NCBI RefSeq assembly: GCF_006829085.1
Contig: NZ_BJTC01000001.1
Coordinates: 186,001 to 250,000, forward strand
Direction of reading: 5' to 3'
Source: Chryseobacterium sp. ON_d1
Lineage (GTDB): Bacteria; Bacteroidota; Bacteroidia; Flavobacteriales; Weeksellaceae
DNA length: 64,000 bases
The notes beneath the pieces were generated by a model. It saw only the letters and a list, made by a program, of their open reading frames with translations, did not search any database and had not been told where the DNA came from. A program made the position numbers and the translations under genes. Each line of letters opens with the position of its first letter. The first letter of the stretch is position 1. Below are positions 18,267 through 28,300 of this stretch, in pieces.

Positions 18267-18472
18267 GTGGTGGAAAGTTTCAAGAACCGTAATCCTTTAA
18301 TTATTGGTATTTCTGTATTAATACTGATGATGATCACCGCCATATTATATATAAACCGATTTCTATATTCTTTAAAGTAACTGCGCTCAATATAAATGAA
18401 TTGGGACTATCTATTTTTATAGCAGCGGTTTCTGTTTTATGATTTATAAATATGTCAAAAGAAGAAAAATAA
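18267..18472 (+). pseudogene. C-terminal remnant of a P-type cation ATPase
   Basis: Three short reading pieces joined by frameshifts and stops read FKNRNPLIIGISVLILMMI, then KVTALNINELGLSIFIAAVS, then IYKYVKRRK. This is the layout of the last two membrane helices and basic tail of Ca2+/cation-type P-type ATPases. The rest of the gene is absent. No other coding signal was found in 18125-18769, so this stretch is debris between cassettes. Confidence 0.5.
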
Positions 18473-18769
18473 TCTTTTAAAAGAACGAGCTTTAAGACGG
18501 GGTGTTTATCTGGTAATATTATTTTTTTTAGTGACTGATATCATTTCCTGGAATTAATAATTTATTGCTGAATTGACGACCGGTGTAATCAGCAAGGCGC
18601 TATACAGGTATATTTTTCTCTCGCTCTTAATCATTTTTACAAAAAAAGTAAAATATTGAAAGTAACAATGCAATAAACAGGTGAAACTGTAAAATCGGGT
18701 GGCGAAAGAATAAATTCTGGAGACCATTCGATTTCAGGGTTTTTGAAAGAATATTCATAGTTATTAACT

Positions 18770-19935
18770 TTATTTTTTTTGTTTAAGCACTGAATAAATG
18801 GGTTGTAGCAATAGCTTTGAGAGATCAATATCCCATAAAGGCTGGCTTTTATTAACAACAACCCATGTTTTGCTGTGGATGTCAAATTGTTCAATAAAGC
18901 AGTGGTAAACCCATTTTGAAATGGTAATCCGGGTATTTTTTCCCTTGTGTCGCACTAAACAATAAAGTGAATAGGTTGATTCGGTATTGGGGGATATTAT
19001 TTGAGAGAGAATCTGTTCTTTGAGGAAAACAGTTCTTCCCATAGCAGTCCATCCTGTCAATCGTTTGACTCGTCCTTTACTGGATATAACAAATCGGTTA
19101 TCAAAGCCTGGGATGGTTTTCCAGTGTTCTCCGGGAAGATCTTTTAGAGACAAGTTCAGACATGCGGGAGGATTATCGTGATCAATAGTAGGTTTTCCTA
19201 ATTTTTTCCACAGATCATTATTAAACAATTTGCGCGAAGGGTTTTGATTGTCAGTTACTATAAAGTCCTCTCTTGTAGGAGTATAAGATTTTAAAAACCA
19301 ACGGTAGCTGCCTGCTGTTAAAAATTGTTTATTGATAACATCCATAATACTTTCCGGAGCAATACCCAGTTTTTTTCTGCAGCATACATAGTTTCAAAAT
19401 CAGATAGTAGTTCCCCTTCAATACTGTACTGGCTCACGGCCTGACTGTAAATAACTTTTCGGTTTCTTGCTCTGTTTTTTTCAAACATACTGAGCCGCAT
19501 CTCATGGGATGAAATTTTCTCTAGATTCTTGTAATATATATGAAGCCTGTTCTCATCTTTAGTGCTGATAAGAATGGATCGGTCACTGTACTCAAACTTT
19601 TCAATAAAATGATAATACACAAGACGTATTACGGATTTCCTGTACTTATGGCCGTCTGATTATAAAGTGCAGTGGACACTATAGTTATAATTCTGTAGGT
19701 ACCTGTTAGAATGTTTTACAAAAATCAGTTTCATGATCAGTTCCGGCATTTTCCATTCTTTGCCGCTTGGAAGAGGAACAAAACGTTCTAGGCTTTTTAC
19801 ACGACCATAATTGGAAATCATATAGTTTTCATAATTCTCAATAGGCTTCCATTCTTCATTCGGAAGATTTTTTAAAGAAGTATTGTATAAAACTTCTTTT
19901 ACATATTGGTCTTCAAATTCAGGAGGCAGTTTCAT
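18770..19935 (-). pseudogene. NUMOD4/NUMOD1-domain protein, split by a stop and a frameshift
   Basis: Reading from 19935: a NUMOD4 domain (LPNEEWKPIENYENYMISNY), an in-frame TAA at 19660-19662, continuation in the same frame (HKYRKSVIRLVYYHFIEKF), then a NUMOD1-like segment (AVSQYSIEGELLSDFETMYA). A one-base deletion in an A-run near 19370-19376 shifts the frame into a second NUMOD4 domain (LPGEHWKTIPGFDNRFVISS). NUMOD domains are DNA-binding modules of homing endonucleases. No HNH or GIY-YIG nuclease core is visible, so this may have been a nuclease-less relative. It sits between cassettes 1 and 2. Confidence 0.75.
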
Positions 19936-20232
19936 AAGTTCAATTGATGAAAAAAATTAATAATACTGAATAACAAAAATAGAAAACTCAGTTTAAAAAA
20001 ATTTAGATATGGTATCTAGACCCTATATTGGATACGATAGATAATAACGAGCAATGGTCCTGTCATCATTACTATTATTACCACTATAAAAATAATTTCT
20101 ATATGCTAAGGAAACTGAATATTCTATAAACGACATGTTTTGTCGTTTACGTAATATATTTTTGTTAAATAAATATAGATTATATGTTGTAAAAATAATT
20201 GTAATCATTTTAATTATAATAAAAGCAAATGT

Positions 20233-20261
20233 TTGTCGTTTCTTGAAAAATGTTAAATTTG
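20233..20261 (+). promoter_or_regulatory. cassette 2 promoter
   Basis: TTG at 20233-20235, an 18-base spacer and TAAATTTG at 20254-20261 fit the Bacteroidota consensus, 50 bases before the cassette-2 component A start. The gap 19936-20310 otherwise shows only AT-rich sequence. Confidence 0.6.
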
Positions 20262-20310
20262 CAACGTTTTAATAAAACTAATCACTAACTCAAAAAACAA
20301 CAATACGGGA

Positions 20311-21861
20311 ATGAGAAAAATCTATCTCGGAGTGCTTACCTTATGCGCTTTTATGGGCACTTCCGCCCAGGAAGTGGTATGGCAGAAAGATATTAAATCC
20401 TCTACTCAGGATTTTCTAAGCCAGGTTACCACAACCATCGACGGGCAGTATCTTATCACAGGAAGTTCTATACAGTCTAAAAGCCAATCGCAAGTGGCTG
20501 GCAGTCAAAAGCAAAATAACGGTTACGATTTTCATCTGGTAAAGCTAAATCAACAGGGAGAAGAGGTCTGGGAAAAGTATTTTTCAGGATCAAACCATGA
20601 TTATTTGTCAGCAACTGTTACTACACAAGATGGTGGATTTTTAGTAGCAGGCACCAGCTATTCTTCCAAAGGGTTGGATAAGAAAGATGATACTAAAGGG
20701 GGCTCCGATATCTGGCTGATCCGGATCAATGAATTCGGTGATGAACTATGGCAGAAAACATTAGGTAGTTCTTCTGATGAAGAAGCAAGAGCAGTTATTC
20801 AGACTACTGATTTAGGATTTTTTGTTGCGGGTAACGTACAGAGTTCTTCAAAAGGTTATGGTTCTAAAGATGTCTTCATTACCCGACTGGATAAAGATGG
20901 AAAAGAGTTATCCCAAATAATCTTGGGGGGGAAAGGATTGGATGAAGTCGAGAAGATGATTCCAACGAGAGACGGAGGAGCACTACTTGGAATGTATTCC
21001 AGAAGTTTGCTGGGAGGAACAAAGAAAACTGAAAACTTTGGTGAGGGAGACTATTGGATCGTGAAATTGGACAAAAACGGAAGGGTAGAATGGGAAAAGA
21101 ATTTTGGAGGGAAAGGAGACGATCATTTGAGAACCCTGGCTTTAACTTCCAATGGTTTCATTATCGGCGGAGAATCCAGATCTGAAAGATCAGGCAATAA
21201 AACTGTTGGATTAGAAGAAGGATCAGACCTATGGCTGATATCATTAAATGAAAGAGGCGAAGAACAGTGGCAGAAATCCTACAATTTTGCGAATCGTGAT
21301 ATTCTGATGGGTATGAGTGTTCTTCATTCAGCCGATGACAAATCTTCCAAAGGAATTTTATTGGGAGGCTATACCCAGGCAGAAGGAAGAGTAGAAAACG
21401 ATGATGAAACTTTCTGGATGCTGTATTTGGATCAGAATGGTACTGAGCAGTGGAGAAAACATGTTAAAGGAGAATCCAGAAAGAAAGAAGAGAGGTTATC
21501 TGATTTAAAACTTAACAGGGATGGTTCAATTGTTTTGGCAGGAACCAGTGCTGAAGAACTGGGGAAAGAAAACTGGAAGATCATAAAGCTGGGAGACAAG
21601 CAGGTGGACCAGCTGATTGAGAAATACGATATCAAAATCTATCCAAACCCTGTATCTGATTATGCTTATGTAGAAATTGGCTTTGACTTCAAGGAAGCAG
21701 ATATTCTTTTATATGATATGAGTGGAAGACAGCTTCAGAATATTAAAACCAAAAACAGAGTGACTAAGATCAACACCCAGTCACTTATTCAGGGAGCATA
21801 TCTGGTGACGATAAAAACTGATACCAATAAAACAGGTAATGCAAAGCTGATCAAAAAATAA
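20311..21861 (+). CDS. cassette 2 component A: secreted repeat protein with T9SS type A sorting domain
   Basis: A 516-residue paralog of the genes at 7876 and 44080, colinear along its whole length. It has a signal peptide (LGVLTLCAFMGTSAQ), the same propeller-like repeats and the same C-terminal sorting domain (IYPNPVSDYAYVEIGF). Parts are nearly identical at the DNA level to cassette 1 (for example ~57 bases around 20900-20955 with one mismatch), while other parts differ in silent sites. This hints at local gene conversion. Component B starts 15 bases downstream. Confidence 0.88.
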   Translation: MRKIYLGVLTLCAFMGTSAQEVVWQKDIKSSTQDFLSQVTTTIDGQYLITGSSIQSKSQSQVAGSQKQNNGYDFHLVKLNQQGEEVWEKYFSGSNHDYLSATVTTQDGGFLVAGTSYSSKGLDKKDDTKGGSDIWLIRINEFGDELWQKTLGSSSDEEARAVIQTTDLGFFVAGNVQSSSKGYGSKDVFITRLDKDGKELSQIILGGKGLDEVEKMIPTRDGGALLGMYSRSLLGGTKKTENFGEGDYWIVKLDKNGRVEWEKNFGGKGDDHLRTLALTSNGFIIGGESRSERSGNKTVGLEEGSDLWLISLNERGEEQWQKSYNFANRDILMGMSVLHSADDKSSKGILLGGYTQAEGRVENDDETFWMLYLDQNGTEQWRKHVKGESRKKEERLSDLKLNRDGSIVLAGTSAEELGKENWKIIKLGDKQVDQLIEKYDIKIYPNPVSDYAYVEIGFDFKEADILLYDMSGRQLQNIKTKNRVTKINTQSLIQGAYLVTIKTDTNKTGNAKLIKK

Positions 21862-21876
21862 AAACTAATTATTTTC

Positions 21877-24800
21877 ATGAAGAAAACTACAATAGCTATA
21901 ATTTTATTATTAGCTACATTAAATAATGCTTCAGGGCAAACTACAGTCAACCAGTATGATCCAAGTGTGAAAAATGTTCCTACGTCTCCTGAAGTTGCAT
22001 TGTTAGGACGATTTGGAGATATTCCAGTAGGTCATTATACCGGAACAGCAGAAGTTTCAATACCTCTTTATACTCTTAAAATAGACAATATTGAAATTCC
22101 ATTAGCTTTAAGCTATCATACGTCAGGTATTAAAGTTGCTGACGAAGCTACATGGGTTGGCCTCGGGTGGAATTTTTTACCCGAAGGAACCATTACACAG
22201 GAAATTAGAGGAAGCGAAGACTTTGTAACAGGAGGAGATGGTTTTGCCAGCACATCGGGTTATAGTATTTTTAAAAGTAACTTTCCCACTGTACTTTCAG
22301 AAAATCCAATGTACAGACTTCAATACGGAGCAAACGACTACAATTCAGGCCTTCTTCCAGGAGGCTCACAGCCATCTACAGATGACTCTTATGATATTAT
22401 AAGCAGTTTAAAAAATAAAAAAGGACAGCCAGATATTTTTTCTTATAATTTTTATGGATACTCAGGTAGATTTTTTTACAATCCGGAGAACAATAGTGAA
22501 ATACTTTTTTTAGAAAGTAACGATGATGTGAAATTCTCCAGAAATACGGACGGCTGGATAGCGACTACCAACAAAGGTGATAAATTTTATTTTTACGCTA
22601 TTGAAAAATCAACAACTGATCAGACCAGCACAGCTGACTTATCGTATACTTTTAAAGTTAGCCGAATTGAACTTGTAAGTGGTAAAGTTGTTACATTCGC
22701 ATATCAGGATGAAAGTACCTATCAGCAATATCCTACACAAGTTGTACATCTCACTAATTTTACAATGAATCCTGCTTTAAACAGTAGCTCTAATGCTGTA
22801 ATTAACGATAAAAAAACATTAATTAGGATAGAAACTGAGGATACTAAGATACAATTCAATTTGGATAACAGGGAAGACATTCGCCCCCATTTTACTGCTA
22901 CGCCCATCAAAAAATTGAGTTCAGTCGATATTCTGTCAAAACACAGTAATAAGAAGATTAAAAGTTTTGTATTAAATCAAGATTATTTTCCAATTAATTC
23001 CATAAATAATACACCTGAAGAAGGTTATAGAAATAAGAGATTAAGATTAAATTCTATTCAGGAGGTCAACTATGATCAAATGGGTAATTCTGTCCCGACG
23101 TCTATTCCTCCTTATACATTTGAATATGACACATCCAAAATAATGCCTGATAAGATGAAAAGTTCAGATTTTTATGGGTATAGTAATGGTGAAGGGAGTG
23201 AAAATCTTCTTCCTGATTTAACCTATTTTGATTACTTTAAAACTGCCCCCTATAAAAATTACGGGCTAACACCAAGTTCATATTTAGGGACTATGAGATA
23301 TACAAATGTCAGTTGTGTTACAACAAATATATTGAAGAAAATATCTTACCCTACTGGAGGCCGTACTGAATTTGAGTACGAATCCAATACATTTACCAAC
23401 CAGTTTATACCCACTATTACTCAATTACAAACTGGTAATAAAGCTCAAAGTATAACGCACAGGGGGGCAAGTACAGAGCCAGGAGGATCTATTACAAAGC
23501 AAAGTACTTTATTTAAATTACCCAATAATATTATAAAATTTAATAATACCATATATGACGGCTATATGGGTCCCCTATATCCTGAGGTTCACTATGGTGA
23601 CTGGACGGAGATCGCTAAATGTAAAATACAGTTTCGCAAAAGAAAGACCATCAATGGGCAGCCTGTTGATACTGTAATTAAAGAATGGAAAGTAGATGTT
23701 CCTGGAAGTGTATTTGAACAAACACATCAAATGACCTGGAGTGAAGAAATAACAGTGCCAGTAGATACTGATCCTACTACAGAATATTATGTATTTGTTG
23801 AGAATGGTATTAATTACCGAAGTACTGATGGAAGTCATAGAGCTGTAGTATCAAGTGATATTTCATATTTTGATAATACGAATATTGATACTTCTATATC
23901 TTATGGAATCGGTTTAAGGATAAAGTCATTAAAGAATTATGAAAATAATACATTATTGTCACATAAAGAATATACTTATAATGGTGGGAGATTAATTTAT
24001 GCTTTTAATCCTATAAATCTTATCAGTGGTGCAACATCTAAATCCCAGCCTTCATCAACTACTGGGGGATGTCCTAGTGAATCTATTTCAATATTTAATG
24101 ACATTTCAATCAATTCCAGTGATTTCGGAGTAGGGGGAAATAAATCTTTTGGCTATAGTGAGGTTATTGAGAAAGACATTAGTGTCATTGACGGAACAGC
24201 TAAAGGTTACACGAAATATTATTTTACCAATATCCAGGGAACTTACTTGAAGGGTATGCCGAAAGTAGATGTTCCTTCCAATGGAGAGAATACATTGATA
24301 GAAATATTTGACCAGAATCAAAATAAGCTGTCATCGAAAATAAATAATTATGATAATTTACCCAATACCTATGGGGTATACCCGTCATTTGGTATCGTTA
24401 AAACATCAACCGGTATCTATGACCCAAGTAATAATTTTTACCCCTATCAATTTAATTCAGGTTGTCCTGTGATTGGAGTATCCTACACGGGAGACAATTA
24501 TCAAAATCCGTTGCCTGTCACTAAATATAAGTTTTTGGTGAGTCCTCTTATTACAGGTAAAAGAAGGCTTAAATCCACCATTGAAACTACATTTTTAGGA
24601 ACCTCGGCTTTGGTGAAAAAAACAGAATTGACTTATAATGCCTCTGGAAATCTGGATATAAGTAAGCTTACAACCTCTGACAGCCAAATTATCTATACCG
24701 ATTATGATTATGCCAATGATTGGGGAAATACCCGTTTGATTAATAAGAATATGACTGGTATTCCATTATCTACAAAGGTTACTTCGGATAATAAAACCCT

Positions 24801-25350
24801 AAGCTTTATACAAACCAAATATGATAGTCAGGACAACTACCTTCCGACTTCTGTCCAGTCGTATGATATCAAAGCTGGCAGCTGGGATACTGAAGTTAAA
24901 TATGATAAATATGATGATAAAGGAAATCTCCTGCAGTATACTACAAAGAGTGGGGTTCCGGTTTCTTTAGTTTGGGGATATAATAAGACGTATCCTATTG
25001 CTAAAGTTGAAGGGCTTACCTATGAACAGATTGGAGAAGCAGCTTCGGCTCAGTTGGCAGATATTCTTACAGCTTCTGAAAAAGATGCTAATCCCGCATT
25101 TTATAACATGCAGCCAGAAGATGCAGAAAACCAGCTTGTTAATAAATTGGATGCTTTCCGTACTTATTTCAGGCTGTTAAACTATAATATTACTACGTAC
25201 AGTTATGATCCTTTAGTAGGGGTAAGGAGTATTACTCCGCCATCAGGAATCAGAGAGCGCTATATTTATGATGCTGCTGGCAGGCTTGAAAAAGTTGTTG
25301 ACATGGATGGCAAAGTGTTGAAAGAGATGAAATATAACTATAAAAACTAA
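21877..25350 (+). CDS. cassette 2 component B: secreted YD-repeat protein without RHS core
   Basis: A 1157-residue protein with a signal peptide (IAIILLLATLNNASGQ). Its N-terminal ~110 residues show the classic Bacteroidota RHS-associated motif (VPTSPEVALLGRFGDIPVGH ... IPLALSYHTSGIKVADEATW). The C-terminus has the VWGYNKTYPIAKVEGLTYEQ signature and a final YD unit (SYDPLVGVRSITPPSG), ending soon after. It has no RHS core, no toxin tail and no T9SS domain. Its C-terminus aligns in pattern with the other B components but lacks the DUF5977-like extension of cassette 1. The RHS gene starts 5 bases after its stop. Confidence 0.84.
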   Translation: MKKTTIAIILLLATLNNASGQTTVNQYDPSVKNVPTSPEVALLGRFGDIPVGHYTGTAEVSIPLYTLKIDNIEIPLALSYHTSGIKVADEATWVGLGWNFLPEGTITQEIRGSEDFVTGGDGFASTSGYSIFKSNFPTVLSENPMYRLQYGANDYNSGLLPGGSQPSTDDSYDIISSLKNKKGQPDIFSYNFYGYSGRFFYNPENNSEILFLESNDDVKFSRNTDGWIATTNKGDKFYFYAIEKSTTDQTSTADLSYTFKVSRIELVSGKVVTFAYQDESTYQQYPTQVVHLTNFTMNPALNSSSNAVINDKKTLIRIETEDTKIQFNLDNREDIRPHFTATPIKKLSSVDILSKHSNKKIKSFVLNQDYFPINSINNTPEEGYRNKRLRLNSIQEVNYDQMGNSVPTSIPPYTFEYDTSKIMPDKMKSSDFYGYSNGEGSENLLPDLTYFDYFKTAPYKNYGLTPSSYLGTMRYTNVSCVTTNILKKISYPTGGRTEFEYESNTFTNQFIPTITQLQTGNKAQSITHRGASTEPGGSITKQSTLFKLPNNIIKFNNTIYDGYMGPLYPEVHYGDWTEIAKCKIQFRKRKTINGQPVDTVIKEWKVDVPGSVFEQTHQMTWSEEITVPVDTDPTTEYYVFVENGINYRSTDGSHRAVVSSDISYFDNTNIDTSISYGIGLRIKSLKNYENNTLLSHKEYTYNGGRLIYAFNPINLISGATSKSQPSSTTGGCPSESISIFNDISINSSDFGVGGNKSFGYSEVIEKDISVIDGTAKGYTKYYFTNIQGTYLKGMPKVDVPSNGENTLIEIFDQNQNKLSSKINNYDNLPNTYGVYPSFGIVKTSTGIYDPSNNFYPYQFNSGCPVIGVSYTGDNYQNPLPVTKYKFLVSPLITGKRRLKSTIETTFLGTSALVKKTELTYNASGNLDISKLTTSDSQIIYTDYDYANDWGNTRLINKNMTGIPLSTKVTSDNKTLSFIQTKYDSQDNYLPTSVQSYDIKAGSWDTEVKYDKYDDKGNLLQYTTKSGVPVSLVWGYNKTYPIAKVEGLTYEQIGEAASAQLADILTASEKDANPAFYNMQPEDAENQLVNKLDAFRTYFRLLNYNITTYSYDPLVGVRSITPPSGIRERYIYDAAGRLEKVVDMDGKVLKEMKYNYKN

Positions 25351-25355
25351 TACCG

Positions 25356-28300
25356 TTGAAGAAACTCATAATTCCAATCGGTGCTTTGATGATATCAGGT
25401 TTTGTACAAGCCCAGTTGAGCACTACAGAAAACTATACTTACAGTAAGACATATCTTGATTATGATACCAATAATCAACCCACTAAAACAACTGAAACTG
25501 TTCAGTATTTTGATGGATTGGGCAGACCCAAGCAAATTGTCAATATAAAAGCATCTCCTGCAGGAAAAGATGTCGTAACGACAATTCCTTATGATGGATT
25601 TGGAAGGCAGGTTGATACATGGCTTCCGGCGCCAATGAATACGTTAAACGGTGGAATTCAATCAGGAGTACAGGTGGCAGCCCAGACTTATTATGGTGAT
25701 AATACACCTTTTGTTCACAAAAATTTAGAAAATTCCCCTCTGGACAGAATTTTTGAACAAAAACAAGTGGGTACGGCATGGAGTACAAAACCCGTGAAAT
25801 TTGAATACAATGCAAATGCTGATGGCGAAGTAAAGAAATATAATGCGGTTTTTAATTATAGTACTTTCGAAACATTGATTACGGTTTCTGCTCCTTATAC
25901 AGCCAATCAGTTATATAAAAGTACAGTAACGGATGAAGATGGAAATAAAACCATAGAATTTAAAAATGGTAAGGATCAGGTTGTGATGGTAAGAAAAATG
26001 ATCAGTACAACCGAAAGTACCGACACATACTACGTTTATAATGATTATAATCAATTGGCTTATGTTTTATCTCCTAAGGCAGTAGATCTTATTAAAAACT
26101 TAAGCCCTGGAACACAGGTCCCAGATACTGTTTTAAATACACTTTGTTATCAGTATAAATACGACGGAAAGAATCGTTTGGTTGAGAAAAAACTTCCGGG
26201 AAAAGACGTGGAATACATGGTATATGATAAGGCAGACAGGCTGATACTGACCCAGGATGCTAATCAAAGAGCTGCTTTTAGTTGGCTTATCTACAAATAT
26301 GACGTACGAGGCAGACTTATCTATACTGGAATTCTAAACTCAAACAACACTCGGACCGGAATGCAGAACCAGATTAATGATGTTGTTGTAGTTGAATCCC
26401 GAAATACAGCTGGTTTGACGGCAAACGGCATGGCATATTATTATACCAATACATACTTAGGTTTGGATACGCTTCTTTCGGTTAATTATTATGATTCTTG
26501 TCCATCTCAATACTTGTTTAATCCAACTGTTTCAAATATTCTGGGAGAACCTGTACTTACAGAAACTCTTAGTACAGATGGAAGAAGTACAAAAGGGCTC
26601 CCTGTGTTAAGTCTGATAAAGAATATTGAAGATGATGGCTGGACAAAGAATTATACGTATTATGACGTCAAAGGGCGAGTAATTGGAAAGCATTCTATCA
26701 ACCATTTGGGAGGATATACCAGAACAGAATCTAAACTGGATTTTGCAGGGCTCCCGAAACAGACCATTACCAAACATAAGAGATTAGAAACAGATACCGA
26801 AAGAATTATCACAGAAAACTTTGAGTATGATAATCAGAATAGGCTTTTGGTACACAAACATCAGGTTGACAGTAACCCAGCAGAATATCTGGCTCAAAAT
26901 ACATATAACGAAATTTCTCAGTTGACATCTAAGAAAGTTGGAGGTATTGCAGTAGCCTCTCCGCTTCAACAAATAGATTATCAGTATAACATTAGAGGTT
27001 GGTTGACAAAGATCAATGATCCTTCGAATCTGAATGGAAAGCTGTTTGGCTATGAAATAAAGTATCAAAATCCGGTAAATCCTCAGAGCGTAGGAAAATT
27101 TAATGGTAACATTACTGAAATTGACTGGAATAACGGATCGGAAAATCTTTTGAAACGTTATAATTATGAATATGATGCATTGAACAGGTTAAAAAATGCT
27201 TTCTATAAAGAACCACCTACAGGAAATAGCGGTTATTTTGATGAGTATCTGAGTTATGATGCAAATGGTAATATCATGACATTAAAAAGAAATGCTGCTC
27301 CCATATCCCAGGGAACTACGTTTGTGCAGGTAGATGATCTTAGCTATCAATACACTGGAAACCGTCTCGATAAGGTTATAGAGTCAGCAATGAATGATAC
27401 AGGATATGAAGGGGGCAATAATATTATTGATTATGATTCAAATGGGAATATGACCACCATGAAGGATAAAGGAATCCAAAGTATTGTGTACAACTATCTC
27501 AATTTACCTAGTACTTATACAATCAGTCAGAACAGTCCTCTTGGGGTGGCCACTGGTTTTGGGTTAAATTATCTCTACAGAGCTGATGGAACAAAAGTCC
27601 GTAAAACTTATAGAAGTGAAGGCGGTAAAGGAAGCACAATGATAACCACCAATATGACAGATTATCTGGATGGTTTCCAATACCAGTATTCAGAAATATC
27701 AACATGCCTTTGGTGCCGGACAAGTGTTGCATTTGAGCAGGAAGCTTTTAAAAACCAAAGTGATACCAATGCTCTAAAGCCGATTCAGCCCTCGTGGATA
27801 CTAGACTTTGTTTCTACGGCGGAAGGATTTTACAGTTTCACAGAAAACCGCTATATTTATCAGTACAAGGATCATCTTGGAAATAGCAGGGTAAGTTTTG
27901 CTAAGGGAAGTACAGGAACTGTAGAAATAACCGATACTAATAATTATTATGCATTCGGAATGAACCATATTGGTATCAACAAAGGATTTTTGGGAGGTTA
28001 CAAGAATTATAAGTACAACGGGAAGGAAATACAGGAGTCAGGAATGTATGATTATGGCGCAAGATTTTATATGCCAGATCTTGGAAGATGGGGGGTAATT
28101 GATCCGCTGGCTGAAAAAGGACAAAACTTTTCTCCTTATAATTATGCCATTAATAATCCAATACGATTTATTGACCCAGATGGAATGTGGATAAGTATTT
28201 CGGATGGACAGAATACATATCGTTATGCAAATGGTCAGGCGCAACAACAAATTGAAGGGAAATGGTTAGCGGTTGAAAATAAAGCATTATCAGAAAACGT

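Noticed and set aside
20023..20208. Minus-strand 61-residue ORF upstream of cassette 2.
   Set aside because: AT-rich, low-complexity, no start signal, and it lies in the promoter region.
15549..20945. Runs of six or seven G inside the RHS and component A genes (around 15552 and 20938) as phase-variation tracts.
   Set aside because: Both genes are in frame here, and the paralogs code the same Gly-rich residues with differing run length, so there is no evidence for switching.
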